Shown here one piece after another: positions 26,463-34,728 of a DNA stretch of 64,000 nucleotides. The DNA comes from Streptomyces sp. HUAS ZL42 (GTDB lineage: Bacteria; Actinomycetota; Actinomycetes; Streptomycetales; Streptomycetaceae): positions 186,001-250,000 of the forward strand of contig NZ_CP160403.1 in NCBI RefSeq assembly GCF_040782645.1, in the 5' to 3' direction. Below the pieces are notes generated by a model. It saw only the letters and a list, made by a program, of their open reading frames with translations, did no database searches and was not told where the DNA came from. Numbering within the stretch: position 1 is the first letter of the stretch; the number at the start of each line of letters is the position of its first letter. The translations under genes were made by a program, and so were the position numbers.

Positions 26463-27688
26463 GGGCCGTTCTCCAGGGAGAGGTCGAGGGGCTGGTAGGG
26501 CAGGGCCGCGGCCACCAGGAAGGTGCCGTCCGCGCGTGCGCCGGCGGTGAAGCGCCCGCCGAGGGCCAGGACGCGTTCGCGCATGCCGACGATGCCGTGC
26601 CGGTCGGCCGAGGCGGGGGCGGGGGCACGGGCGAGATCTTGGCCGTCGGCCGCACGGCCGGCACCCAAGTCGTCCACGGTGATGCGCAGTTCGTCGCGGT
26701 CGTAGAACAACGTCAGACGTGCCTGCCGCCCGTCGGAGTGTTTGTAGACATTGGTCAGCGATTCCTGGATCACGCGGTACGCGGTGAGATCGGCCGCGGG
26801 GGCGAGCGGGAGTACGGTGCCTTCGACTCGGCGCTCGATGTCCAAGCCTGAGGCGCGCAGCGAGGCGAGCAGTTCCACGAGGCCGTCCAGGCCGGGCGCG
26901 GGGATCGCGGTGGGGGCGACGGCCTCTCCGGGTTGCCGTAGCAGGGTGACGGTGTCGCGTAGTTCGCCCAGGGCCCTGCGGCTGGCGGACTTCACGTGGG
27001 CGATGGCCTCGCGTGCCGACGCGGCGTCGTGGCCGAGCGCTTGCCCGGCGACATTGGACTGCACACTTATGAGGGCGAGTTGGTGTCCCACGGCGTCGTG
27101 CAGGTCGCGGGCGATGCGCAGCCGTTCCTCGGCGATCCGGCGTCGCGCGTCCTGCTCGCGCTCGCGTTCGGCGCGCTCGGCGCGCTGCTCGACCTCGGCG
27201 AGGTACGCGCGGCGGTTGCGTGAGGAGTCACCAGCCGCGATTGCGAGGCCGCCGAGCGCGATGAACGCCAGGTTCTGCGGGCCGAGCAGCGCCGGCTTGT
27301 GCACGGCGTGGACGATGGCGAGCGCGGCCACAGCGCCCCCGCCCAGGAACAGACCGGGCCGGCGTTCGACCAGGTCCGCGACGGTGTAGAGGGCGATCAA
27401 CGGGGCGAGCAGGATCAGCTCTCCGCTGGTGCTGCCGCTCCAGGCGAGGAACACCTCCGCGGCCGGCGCACTGACACCGAGGGTCGCCAGCGGGCGACGG
27501 CGCCGCGCGGCCAGTGCCCCGCAGCCGAGCGCGGCGACGACGACAGCGGCGGTCGGGTTGCCCCCGACGGCGGAGCGGCCCCCGTATGCGGTCACCAGGG
27601 TGGCGGCGAACACGGCCAGAGCGATCGCCGCGTCCGCCAGATGCGCATGCCGACGGACGGTGCGACGCAGGTGGCCGATGGCATTCAT
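26459..27688 (-). CDS. Sensor histidine kinase (DesK/HisKA_3 type)
   Basis: A kinase of about 409 aa with an N-terminal membrane part of about five or six helices (about 15-150), a coiled linker, the HisKA_3 dimerisation segment ERLRIARDLHDAVGHQ with the phospho-His, and a HATPase domain with N-box ESLTNVYKHS and G-box GIVGMRERV. Start set at ATG 27688 (MNAIGHLRR); an in-frame ATG nine codons upstream has no ribosome site. It forms a translationally coupled pair with the response regulator. Such membrane-sensing kinases beside ABC exporters often respond to envelope-active antibiotics. Confidence 0.9.
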   Translation of the reverse strand: MNAIGHLRRTVRRHAHLADAAIALAVFAATLVTAYGGRSAVGGNPTAAVVVAALGCGALAARRRRPLATLGVSAPAAEVFLAWSGSTSGELILLAPLIALYTVADLVERRPGLFLGGGAVAALAIVHAVHKPALLGPQNLAFIALGGLAIAAGDSSRNRRAYLAEVEQRAERAEREREQDARRRIAEERLRIARDLHDAVGHQLALISVQSNVAGQALGHDAASAREAIAHVKSASRRALGELRDTVTLLRQPGEAVAPTAIPAPGLDGLVELLASLRASGLDIERRVEGTVLPLAPAADLTAYRVIQESLTNVYKHSDGRQARLTLFYDRDELRITVDDLGAGRAADGQDLARAPAPASADRHGIVGMRERVLALGGRFTAGARADGTFLVAAALPYQPLDLSLENGP

Positions 27689-27997
27689 GCCTTCACGATA
27701 GGCGGGCCCGCCCATGACGCCGTCGCCCCTGTGCGGCAGCAGGGGCTACCGCGCACGCGGCAGTCGGCCGCGTGACCACCGCAAGCGCGGTAGCCGTCGT
27801 TACCGTGCCCGGCCGACGACAGGCGGTGGCCTAGACGGGAGCGTGGTGAGGGTCGATTACGGCTCCCGGTGCCGGGCGCACCGGCCGAGTCGAGCAGCGC
27901 CATGGAAGAGGAGAACTCCGATGCACCCCATTTCTCCGCCGCCTCCACGTAGGAGGACGGCTGAGCACCCCAGGACGGCTCCGCACCGGAGGACACG
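27689..27997. promoter_or_regulatory. Divergent promoter region, two-component system / ABC exporter
   Basis: About 309 bp between the start of the kinase and the start of the ABC ATPase. No convincing gene is present. It should carry both promoters. A GTAGGAGG stretch at about 27950 precedes a short frame with no clear family and may be part of a leader. Confidence 0.4.
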
Positions 27998-28756
27998 ATG
28001 AGCGGCGGCGGCATCACGGTGGACGGCCTGACCAAGCGCTACGGCGCGGTGACCGCGGTCGACCGGCTGACGTTCGAGGTCGAACCCGGCGTCGTGACCG
28101 GATTCCTCGGTCCCAACGGAGCCGGTAAGACCACCACGTTGCGCATGCTCCTCGGCCTGGTGACGCCCACTGCCGGGCGGGCCCTGATCGACGGCCGCCA
28201 TTACGCCGAGCTGAGCAAGCCGAGGCGGTCCGTCGGCGCCGTGCTGGAGGCCACCGGGTTCCACCCCGGCCGACGCGGCCGCGACCACCTGCGGATCCTC
28301 GCCCGAGCGGCGGAAATCCCGTACTCGCGCGTCGAGGAGGTGCTGGAGCGGGTCGGACTGACCGACGCCGCGGACCGGCGGGTGGGCGGCTACTCGCTCG
28401 GCATGCGCCAGCGCCTCGGTCTGGCCTCCGCCCTGCTCGGCGACCCGCGCGTACTCGTCCTCGACGAACCGGCCAACGGTCTGGACCCGGCCGGCATGGC
28501 CGAGCTGCGCGACCTGCTGCGCGGCCTGGCCGCCGAGGGTCGCACCGTCCTCATGTCCAGTCACGTGCTCAGCGAGGTCGCACAGACCGTGGACCGCGTG
28601 ATCATCGTCGCCGCCGGCACCCTGCGCTACGCCGGGACACTGGCCGAGCTCACCGGCGCGAGGACGGAGACACTCGAAGCCGCGTTCCTCAGGCTCACCT
28701 CGAACCCGGACACCGACCCCGCGACCGGCGCCACGACGACGCCGGCCCGCGGCTGA
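27998..28756 (+). CDS. ABC transporter ATP-binding protein
   Basis: A 252-aa ATPase of the drug/bacitracin-export type (BcrA/CcmA-like). Walker A is GPNGAGKTT (about 38-46), the signature YSLGMRQRL, Walker B VLVLDEPANGLDP, and a switch His in SSHVLSE. The following gene supplies the membrane partner. A divergent two-component system likely controls it. The substrate is not evident. Confidence 0.93.
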   Translation: MSGGGITVDGLTKRYGAVTAVDRLTFEVEPGVVTGFLGPNGAGKTTTLRMLLGLVTPTAGRALIDGRHYAELSKPRRSVGAVLEATGFHPGRRGRDHLRILARAAEIPYSRVEEVLERVGLTDAADRRVGGYSLGMRQRLGLASALLGDPRVLVLDEPANGLDPAGMAELRDLLRGLAAEGRTVLMSSHVLSEVAQTVDRVIIVAAGTLRYAGTLAELTGARTETLEAAFLRLTSNPDTDPATGATTTPARG

Positions 28757-28776
28757 GCCCGCGAGGAGCGAGCGAC

Positions 28777-29517
28777 ATGAACATCCTCATCCGCACCGAG
28801 CTGCTGAAACTGCGCACCATCCGCAGCCCATGGCTGCTGCTGGCCGCATCGCCCCTGCTGGTCGCCGCGGGCAGCAGCGGCCTCGTGATCTCCGGCAACA
28901 AGCCACTCGACGCCGTCGCGCAGAGCCAGGCGCTCGCGCACGTGGGACTGGCCTCGCTGTTCTCGCTCACGTTCGGGATCCTCGCGGTCGCCGGGGAGTA
29001 CCGGCACCAGACGATCACGGACACCTATCTGAGCACGCCCGCGCGCGGGCCTGTCATCGGCGCGAAGCTCCTGGTCTACGCGGTCTTCGGTGCGCTTACC
29101 GGAGCGGTCAGCGCATTCGTCGGCCTCGGTGTCTCGGCCGCCTGGTGGTCGGCCAAGGGCGTGTCCTTCGCGTGGGCGGACCCGGCGATGTGGACCACGA
29201 TCGGCGGCGGAATCGCCTGGAACGCGGCGTTCGCCGCCATGGGCGTGGGCGTCGGCGCGCTCATCCGCAGCCTGGTCGGCGCCATCGCCGCCGCGCTGGC
29301 CTGGGTAGCCCTCGTCGAAGGCATCGTCGGTCAGCTGACCGGCGACCTCGCCCGCTGGCTGCCCTTCAATGCCGGCCAGGCCCTCGGCGCCGCCGCCGAG
29401 CCCATGATGTCGAATGACCTGCTGCCACGCTGGGGCGGCGGAACCGTCCTGGTGATCTACACGCTCGTCTTCGCGATCCTGGCAGTCGGCACGAGCATGC
29501 GACGCGACGTGTCGTGA
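28777..29517 (+). CDS. ABC transporter permease
   Basis: A 246-aa integral membrane protein with about six helices, of the ABC-2 / BcrB type (starts NILIRTELLKLRTIRSPW). It lies 20 bp after the ATPase gene, so the pair forms one transporter. Probable role: export of a membrane-active or hydrophobic compound. Confidence 0.9.
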   Translation: MNILIRTELLKLRTIRSPWLLLAASPLLVAAGSSGLVISGNKPLDAVAQSQALAHVGLASLFSLTFGILAVAGEYRHQTITDTYLSTPARGPVIGAKLLVYAVFGALTGAVSAFVGLGVSAAWWSAKGVSFAWADPAMWTTIGGGIAWNAAFAAMGVGVGALIRSLVGAIAAALAWVALVEGIVGQLTGDLARWLPFNAGQALGAAAEPMMSNDLLPRWGGGTVLVIYTLVFAILAVGTSMRRDVS

Positions 29518-29547
29518 CCGCGTCCGATGTCCACTGGGCGTTCGGTC

Positions 29548-29650
29548 CGGCCAAGTTGACCTCCGCCTCCCCACCGTGAGGCACGGGGATTCTCCGTCTG
29601 TCGGTGGCTCCTGTGAGCGAGGGGCGGTTCTTCTTGCATCAGGCCGGTCG
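29548..29650 (-). mobile_element. IS200/IS605-type right-end remnant, minus strand
   Basis: Read on the minus strand, this has GACAGACGGAGAATCCCCGTG, a hairpin CCGTGCC-TCACGG, then GGGGAGGCGGAGGTCAAC. That is the usual form of the 3' end of streptomycete IS605/TnpB elements (GAATCCCC...GGGGAGG...GTCAAC), where the omega RNA scaffold is made. No tnpB lies upstream: that position is the cysteine desulfurase gene. It is therefore an orphan end, between the ABC permease and the desulfurase. Confidence 0.5.
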
Positions 29651-29656
29651 GCCTGG

Positions 29657-30838
29657 TCACCGCGCGGCAGCCGCCCGGACGAGGGCGGCTGCCGCCGACT
29701 CGATGTCCTCGACCGTGCTCCAGCGGCCCAGGGACAGCCGCAGTGCGCCGAGCGCGCGGTCCGCATCGAGGCCCATGGCGGTGAGCACCGGGGAGGGTGT
29801 GTGGGTGCCGCTGTGGCAGGCCGAGCCGGTCGAGGCCGCGATCTGGCCAACGGCCGCGAGGAGTTCGTGGCCGAGGACGCCGTGAACGCTGACATTCAGG
29901 GTGTTGGGCAGGCGCTGCTTGTCGGGGCCGTTGAGGTGCACGCGGCCGGACAGCCCGTTGGCGAGCCGTTGATGGAGATCGTCGCGCAGGGCCGCGATGC
30001 GGGCAGGGGCGCCGGAGGCCAGTTCGTCGGCCGCGAGTTGTGCGGCGGTGCCGAGCGCGACGGCCAGGGCGACGTTCTCCGTCCCCGCGCGCAGGCCGCG
30101 CTCCTGTCCGCCGCCGTAGACGACCGGCTCCAGCCGTACCCCGTCGCGTACGAAGAGGGCGGCGGCGCCCTTCGGCGCGTACATCTTGTGCCCCACGATC
30201 GTCAGCAGGTCCACACCCAGCTCGCCGACGTCAAGGGGGATCTTGCCCACTGCCTGGGCGGCGTCGCAGTGGAACAGCGCGCCGTGCTCGTGGGCGAGCG
30301 CGGCGAGTTCCGTGACCGGCTGGAGGGCACCGGTCTCGTTGTTCGCCGCCATCACCGACACCAGCACCGTGTCCTCGGTGAAGGCAGCGGCAAGGGCGGC
30401 CGGCTCGACGAGCCCGTCGCCGTCGACGGGCAGCACGGTCAGCCGTGCGCCGTGCAGGCGTTCAAGGGCCCGGCAGGTCTCCAGGACGGCCGGATGCTCG
30501 GTGGCCTGGGTGATCACATGCGGGTGCATGCGCCCTGAGGCCAGGACCGCACCGCGCAGGGCGAGCAGATCGGCTTCGGATCCGGAACCGGTGAACACGA
30601 TCTCGCGGGTCCGGGCGCCGATCAGACCGGCGACCTGGGCGCGGGCCTCAACAAGTGCCCGGCGGGGCTCCTGGGAGAAGGAGTGGCTGCTGGAGGGGTT
30701 GCCGAAGAAGTCGGTCACATGCGGCCACATCGCCTCGGCGACGCGCGGATCGACCGGCGTGGTGGCGTTGTAGTCCAGGTAGACCGGCCCGCCTGCCAGG
30801 CCCGGGTGCGGCGTAAGGGCGCTGCCCGGGCCCCTCAC
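29657..30838 (-). CDS. Cysteine desulfurase (NifS/IscS family)
   Basis: A 393-aa PLP enzyme. Visible are the start YLDYNATTPVDPRVAEAM, NNETGALQPV, the PLP lysine in IVGHKMYAPKG (about 200), and the active cysteine in STGSACHSGTH (about 323). It removes sulfur from cysteine as an enzyme persulfide. GTG at 30838 lies in a GTGA overlap with the stop of the ArsR-rhodanese gene, which strongly ties its expression to that regulator and points to persulfide handling rather than general Fe-S assembly. Confidence 0.9.
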   Translation of the reverse strand: MRGPGSALTPHPGLAGGPVYLDYNATTPVDPRVAEAMWPHVTDFFGNPSSSHSFSQEPRRALVEARAQVAGLIGARTREIVFTGSGSEADLLALRGAVLASGRMHPHVITQATEHPAVLETCRALERLHGARLTVLPVDGDGLVEPAALAAAFTEDTVLVSVMAANNETGALQPVTELAALAHEHGALFHCDAAQAVGKIPLDVGELGVDLLTIVGHKMYAPKGAAALFVRDGVRLEPVVYGGGQERGLRAGTENVALAVALGTAAQLAADELASGAPARIAALRDDLHQRLANGLSGRVHLNGPDKQRLPNTLNVSVHGVLGHELLAAVGQIAASTGSACHSGTHTPSPVLTAMGLDADRALGALRLSLGRWSTVEDIESAAAALVRAAAAR

Positions 30839-31512
30839 GTCCGGTCCCAGGCATCGACGGGCAGCTCCGACAGCCGCCACTCCAGCATGCCGTCGTCGAG
30901 ACGGACTGCCCGCCGCCCGCGGTCGGTCAGCAGCCGCACGGCGTCGTAGGCCAGCACGCAGTACTCGCCGCGGCAGTAGACGACGATCTCCATCTCCTCG
31001 GGCAGCTCGCTGATCCGGTCCGCCAGTTCCTCGACCGGGATGGAGAGCGCACCGGGGATGTGCCCGGCCCGGTATTCCTCGACCGGCCGCACATCGAGCA
31101 CGACGACGTCCCCGGCGGCGATCCGCACCCGAAGCTCCTCACGGCTGAGCTCGTCGGCGGCGTCCTCGCCGAGATAGGCATCCCGGGCGGCGGGCACGGC
31201 GGCCTGGTGGGCTTCGGCGACCTTGCGCAGCAGCGCGAACAGCTGGGCGACGTCGTCACCGGCGAGACGGTAGTAGATGCGCACCCCCTCACGCCGGGTG
31301 GCGACGAACCCGGCCTGCTTGAGCGTCTGCAGATGCGCCGAGGCGGTGGTCAGGTTCAGCCCGGCCGCCTTCGCCAGCGCGTCGACGGTGCGCTCGCCCT
31401 GAGCCAGCAGATCCAGCAGTTCCAGACGCTTTCCGCTGGCCAGCGCCTTGCCGCTGGCCGCGAACGCGTCGTACAGCCGCGCCTTCGTCGCGCTCTTCGT
31501 GTGCTCCGGCAT
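30835..31512 (-). CDS. ArsR-family regulator fused to a rhodanese domain
   Basis: A 225-aa fusion. Residues about 10-95 are an ArsR winged helix (LDLLAQGERTVDALAKAAGL, then ASAHLQTLKQAGFVATRREG). Residues about 125-215 are a rhodanese with the active-site loop YCRGEYC, containing two cysteines. The domain pairing suggests DNA binding controlled by persulfidation of the rhodanese cysteine. GGAGG with a 5-base gap fixes ATG 31512. A 12-bp palindrome lies just upstream. It co-regulates the desulfurase downstream and the divergent MBL-rhodanese operon. Confidence 0.92.
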   Translation of the reverse strand: MPEHTKSATKARLYDAFAASGKALASGKRLELLDLLAQGERTVDALAKAAGLNLTTASAHLQTLKQAGFVATRREGVRIYYRLAGDDVAQLFALLRKVAEAHQAAVPAARDAYLGEDAADELSREELRVRIAAGDVVVLDVRPVEEYRAGHIPGALSIPVEELADRISELPEEMEIVVYCRGEYCVLAYDAVRLLTDRGRRAVRLDDGMLEWRLSELPVDAWDRT

Positions 31513-31522
31513 GCCATCCTCC

Positions 31523-31540
31523 ATAAATCCATGGATTATT
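31523..31540. promoter_or_regulatory. Palindromic ArsR operator
   Basis: The perfect palindrome AATCCATGGATT (31526-31537), within ATAAATCC-ATGGATTATT, lies in the 87-bp gap between the divergent ArsR-rhodanese and MBL-rhodanese genes. It partly covers the ribosome-site side of the regulator. AT-rich inverted repeats of this size are typical for ArsR-type dimers. One bound dimer could repress both directions. Confidence 0.7.
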
Positions 31541-31599
31541 GTAGATGAGTCTGGTGGGTGTGACCACACGCCCCCGTTCCCGAGATCTTGGAGGACGCC

Positions 31600-32979
31600 G
31601 TGGGCTTTGCGGACGATCACCTCATACCGCTGGTCGACGAAGGGCTGGGCAACAGCGCCTACCTGCTCGACCTGGGCGACGGACGCGCCCTGGCCATGGA
31701 CGCCAGCCGCGATCTCCGCGCCCTGCGCACCACCGCCGAGAGGCGCGGACTGCGCATCGCGTTCGCTGCGGACACGCATCTGCACGCCGACTTCCTCTCC
31801 GGCGCCGTCCAGCTCGGCCACGACACCGGCGCCACGATCCTGGCCTCCGCGGCGGGCCGCCGCGCCTTCGACCACCAGCGCCTGGCCGACGGCGACGAGG
31901 TCGACCTCGGCGGGCTGACACTGCGGGCGCTGGCCACCCCCGGACACACCGACGAGCACCTGTCCTTCCTGCTGCTCGAGGGCTCCCGGGATCTCGGGGT
32001 GTTCACCGGCGGCTCGCTGATCGTGAACTCCGCCGCCCGCACCGACCTCCTCGGCCAGGAGCGCACCGAGGAACTCGCCCGCGCCCAGTACCGCTCACTG
32101 AAACGGCTGACCGCGTTGCCGGACCAGACCGCGGTGTGGCCCACCCACGGCGCAGGATCCTTCTGCTCCGCCCCGCCCGGCACCGAGCGCACCACCACCA
32201 TCGGCGCCCAGAAGCAGGCCAACCCGCTCCTTACCGCACCCGACGAGGACACCTTCGTGGCCCAGCTGATCGCGAGCCTGGGCACCTACCCCGCGTACTT
32301 CGACCGCCTCGGCGAGATCAACCGGCGCGGCCCGGCCGTGCTGACCGCGGGCCCCGTGCTCCCGGCCTTGTCCACACAGCAGGTGCGAGCCCTCATTGCC
32401 GACGGCGGCCTCGTCGTCGACGTCCGCCCGGCCGCCGACTACGCCGCCGGCCACATTCCCGGCGCCCTGTCCATCCCGCTGCGCGACCAGTTCGCCACCT
32501 GGCTCGGCTGGCTCCTGCCCGACACCTCGCCCCTGGCCGTCGTCACCGCCAAGGACCAGGACCTGAGCGAAATCGTCTGGCAGGCATACAAGATCGGCTA
32601 CGAGCGTCTCGCCGGCCACCTCGCGGGCGGCATGGACGCCTGGCTCGCCGAAGGCAACTCCCGAACCACCACCGCTTTCCTCGCCGCCGACCGCGCCGCG
32701 GGACGCCCCTACGTCGACGTCCGGCAGGAAGCCGAGTTCGCCGCCGGGCACGTCCCCGGCGCGCTGCACATCGAGCTCGGCGCCCTCAACGAGTCCGCGG
32801 CCGACGCCCCAACCGGACCGGTCGTGGCGTGTGGGCACGGCGAGCGCGCCATGACCGCCGCCAGCCTCCTGGAGCGGGCCGGCCACACCGATGTCGCCGT
32901 CCTCGACGGCGGACCGGCCGACTACGCCGCCGCACAGGATCTGCGGCTCGTGCAGGGCGTGGAGGACACCCGCTCGTGA
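31600..32979 (+). CDS. MBL-fold persulfide dioxygenase-like protein with two rhodanese domains
   Basis: A 459-aa protein. The MBL domain (about 1-245) has DTHLHADF and GHTDEHLSF, the pattern of ETHE1-like glutathione/thiol persulfide dioxygenases. It is followed by two rhodanese modules (about 255-350 and 355-455). The first has no cysteine at the active position (VVTAKDQD). The second has VVACGHGERA and should be active. Start: GTG 31600 with GGAGG five bases upstream. It probably oxidises low-molecular-weight persulfides to sulfite, with the rhodanese moving sulfur. Its stop overlaps the MFS gene. Confidence 0.9.
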   Translation: MGFADDHLIPLVDEGLGNSAYLLDLGDGRALAMDASRDLRALRTTAERRGLRIAFAADTHLHADFLSGAVQLGHDTGATILASAAGRRAFDHQRLADGDEVDLGGLTLRALATPGHTDEHLSFLLLEGSRDLGVFTGGSLIVNSAARTDLLGQERTEELARAQYRSLKRLTALPDQTAVWPTHGAGSFCSAPPGTERTTTIGAQKQANPLLTAPDEDTFVAQLIASLGTYPAYFDRLGEINRRGPAVLTAGPVLPALSTQQVRALIADGGLVVDVRPAADYAAGHIPGALSIPLRDQFATWLGWLLPDTSPLAVVTAKDQDLSEIVWQAYKIGYERLAGHLAGGMDAWLAEGNSRTTTAFLAADRAAGRPYVDVRQEAEFAAGHVPGALHIELGALNESAADAPTGPVVACGHGERAMTAASLLERAGHTDVAVLDGGPADYAAAQDLRLVQGVEDTRS

Positions 32980-34259
32980 ACGCCACCCCTCTGGCCACCA
33001 CTCCGACCGACGCCTCCGGTCGCCCCGTACGGCTCGGCCTGCGAGAGAACTGGCTGCAGTTCACCCTGCTGGTGATCGTCAACGTCTGCGTCGGCGGCCT
33101 GGTCGGCCTGGAACGCACCACCGTCCCGCTGATCGGCTCCGAGACATTCGGCCTGACCAGCGACTTGGCGGTCTTCTCCTTCATCATTGCCTTCGGCCTC
33201 ACCAAGGCGTTCACCAACCTCGCCGCCGGGGCGCTCACCGCACGCTTCCGCCGCAAACAGCTGCTGGTGACGGGCTGGCTGCTCGGCATCCCCGTCCCCT
33301 TCGCCCTCGCCTGGGCGCCGTCCTGGGGCTGGATCGTCGCGGCCAACGTCCTGCTCGGCCTGAACCAGGGCCTGACCTGGTCGATGACCGTCAACATGAA
33401 GATCGACCTCGTCGGCCCCTCACGCCGAGGGCTCGCCACCGGCCTGAACGAGGCCGCCGGCTACACCGCCGTCGGCGTCACCGCCCTGCTCACCGGCTAC
33501 CTCGCCACTTCGTACGGCCTGCGCCCGGTTCCCGAGCTCATCGGCGTCGTCTTCGTCGTCGCGGGCCTCGCCCTGGCCCTGGTCGTACGCGACACCGCCG
33601 CCCACGTCGCCCTCGAACTCGCCCACCACACCAAGCTCCTGCCCACCGACGAGGACACCGGCCTGAAGGCCACCTTCACCCGCACCTCCTGGCACAACCG
33701 CTCCCTACGCGGCGCCAGCCAGGCCGGACTGATCAACAACCTCAACGACGGCCTCACCTGGGGCGTCTTCCCCTTGCTCTTCACCGACCACGGCCTCGGC
33801 CTGGCCGCCGTCGGCCTCATCAAGGGCCTCTACCCCATTCTGTGGGGACTTGGGCAGATCCCCACCGGCCACCTCGCCGACCGCATCGGCCGCAAACCAC
33901 TCATCGTCTACGGCATGCTCGTCCAGGCCGTCGGCTTCGTCCTCGCCCTCGCCCTGCTCGAACGCCCGCTCCTCGCCGGAATCCTGTCCGCCATCGCGCT
34001 CGGCCTGGGCACCGCCATGGTCTATCCCGCCCTCATCGCATCCATCTCCGACCACGCCCACCCCGCCTGGCGGGCCAACGCCCTCGGGACGTACCGGTTC
34101 TGGCGGGACATCGGCTACGCCGCCGGCGCCCTGGTCGCCGGCATCCTCGCCGATACTCTCGGCCTGAACGCCACCGTCATCGCCGCAGCCGTCCTCACCG
34201 CGGCTTCCGGACTTTTGGCTGCTCGCTGGATCACCGAGCACCGGCTCGGCACTCGTTGA
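32976..34259 (+). CDS. MFS permease of the sulfur locus
   Basis: A 427-aa protein with about 12 membrane helices and the motif GHLADRIGRKPLIVYGM after helix 8. GTG start in a GTGA overlap with the MBL-rhodanese gene, so the two are coupled. MFS permeases next to MBL-rhodanese genes are often seen in Actinobacteria. A role in moving sulfite, sulfate or another product of persulfide oxidation is an inference from context; the sequence gives only the family. Confidence 0.87.
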   Translation: MNATPLATTPTDASGRPVRLGLRENWLQFTLLVIVNVCVGGLVGLERTTVPLIGSETFGLTSDLAVFSFIIAFGLTKAFTNLAAGALTARFRRKQLLVTGWLLGIPVPFALAWAPSWGWIVAANVLLGLNQGLTWSMTVNMKIDLVGPSRRGLATGLNEAAGYTAVGVTALLTGYLATSYGLRPVPELIGVVFVVAGLALALVVRDTAAHVALELAHHTKLLPTDEDTGLKATFTRTSWHNRSLRGASQAGLINNLNDGLTWGVFPLLFTDHGLGLAAVGLIKGLYPILWGLGQIPTGHLADRIGRKPLIVYGMLVQAVGFVLALALLERPLLAGILSAIALGLGTAMVYPALIASISDHAHPAWRANALGTYRFWRDIGYAAGALVAGILADTLGLNATVIAAAVLTAASGLLAARWITEHRLGTR

Positions 34260-34293
34260 GGGGCGCAGCGGCCAGAACTGATGCCATCGCCCA

Positions 34294-34323
34294 GGTGGGG
34301 TCTTCGAAGCCGTAGGCCCCACC
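34294..34323 (+). terminator. Possible hairpin terminator after the sulfur operon
   Basis: GGTGGGG and CCCCACC form a 7-bp stem around a 16-nt loop that itself contains CTTCGAAG, 35 bp after the MFS stop. It is modest in strength and could be chance. Confidence 0.35.
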
Positions 34324-34350
34324 CCCCGGCAGTGGTGGACAACGGACAAG

Positions 34351-34449
34351 ACGAAACCCTGTCCATAACTTCGGCTCACCCGCCCACCCCGGCAGCAGCA
34401 CAGGGTCGGACACAGGGGTGGCGAGCATCGGTTCCGGCAGTGTCCACGT
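34351..34449 (-). pseudogene. ATP-dependent DNA ligase, N-terminal fragment
   Basis: On the minus strand about 33 codons read WTLPEPMLATPVSDP, then LPGWAGEPKLWTGFRLV. This resembles the start of actinobacterial ATP-dependent DNA ligases (LPxPMLA...GWAxEPKxDGFRA). The adenylation motif KxDG is damaged (KLWTG), and the frame carries no ligase beyond it. A related but different ligase start is at 38981-39241. The rest of 34260-34728 holds nothing recognisable. Confidence 0.5.
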
Positions 34450-34728
34450 CACAGCCCATGCCTTCCACCCAGCCCGCCCGTCGGCACACCGAGTGCGCGT
34501 ACGCACCCGACTACCGGCCCGACCACGGCAGGTCAGCGCACTACAACACCTCGCCGGGGGCTGTGTGCCGAGCTCCTGGCGCACGTCCAGGCAGCGCAGC
34601 CGGACACCGGGCTGCCCGGATCCCGTGTCGTACGGTCTGATGTCGCGGCCGCCCAGCGTCCGCAACGGATCTCACCGAACCCGGCGGTGCCGCCGGTAGG
34701 GCCGAAAGATCTGAACCAATACCGGGAA

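Noticed and set aside
31545..34259. A 904-codon fusion frame running into the MFS gene
   Set aside because: The first two thirds are an Arg/Pro-rich shadow of the MBL-rhodanese gene. Only the part from GTG 32976 encodes the permease.
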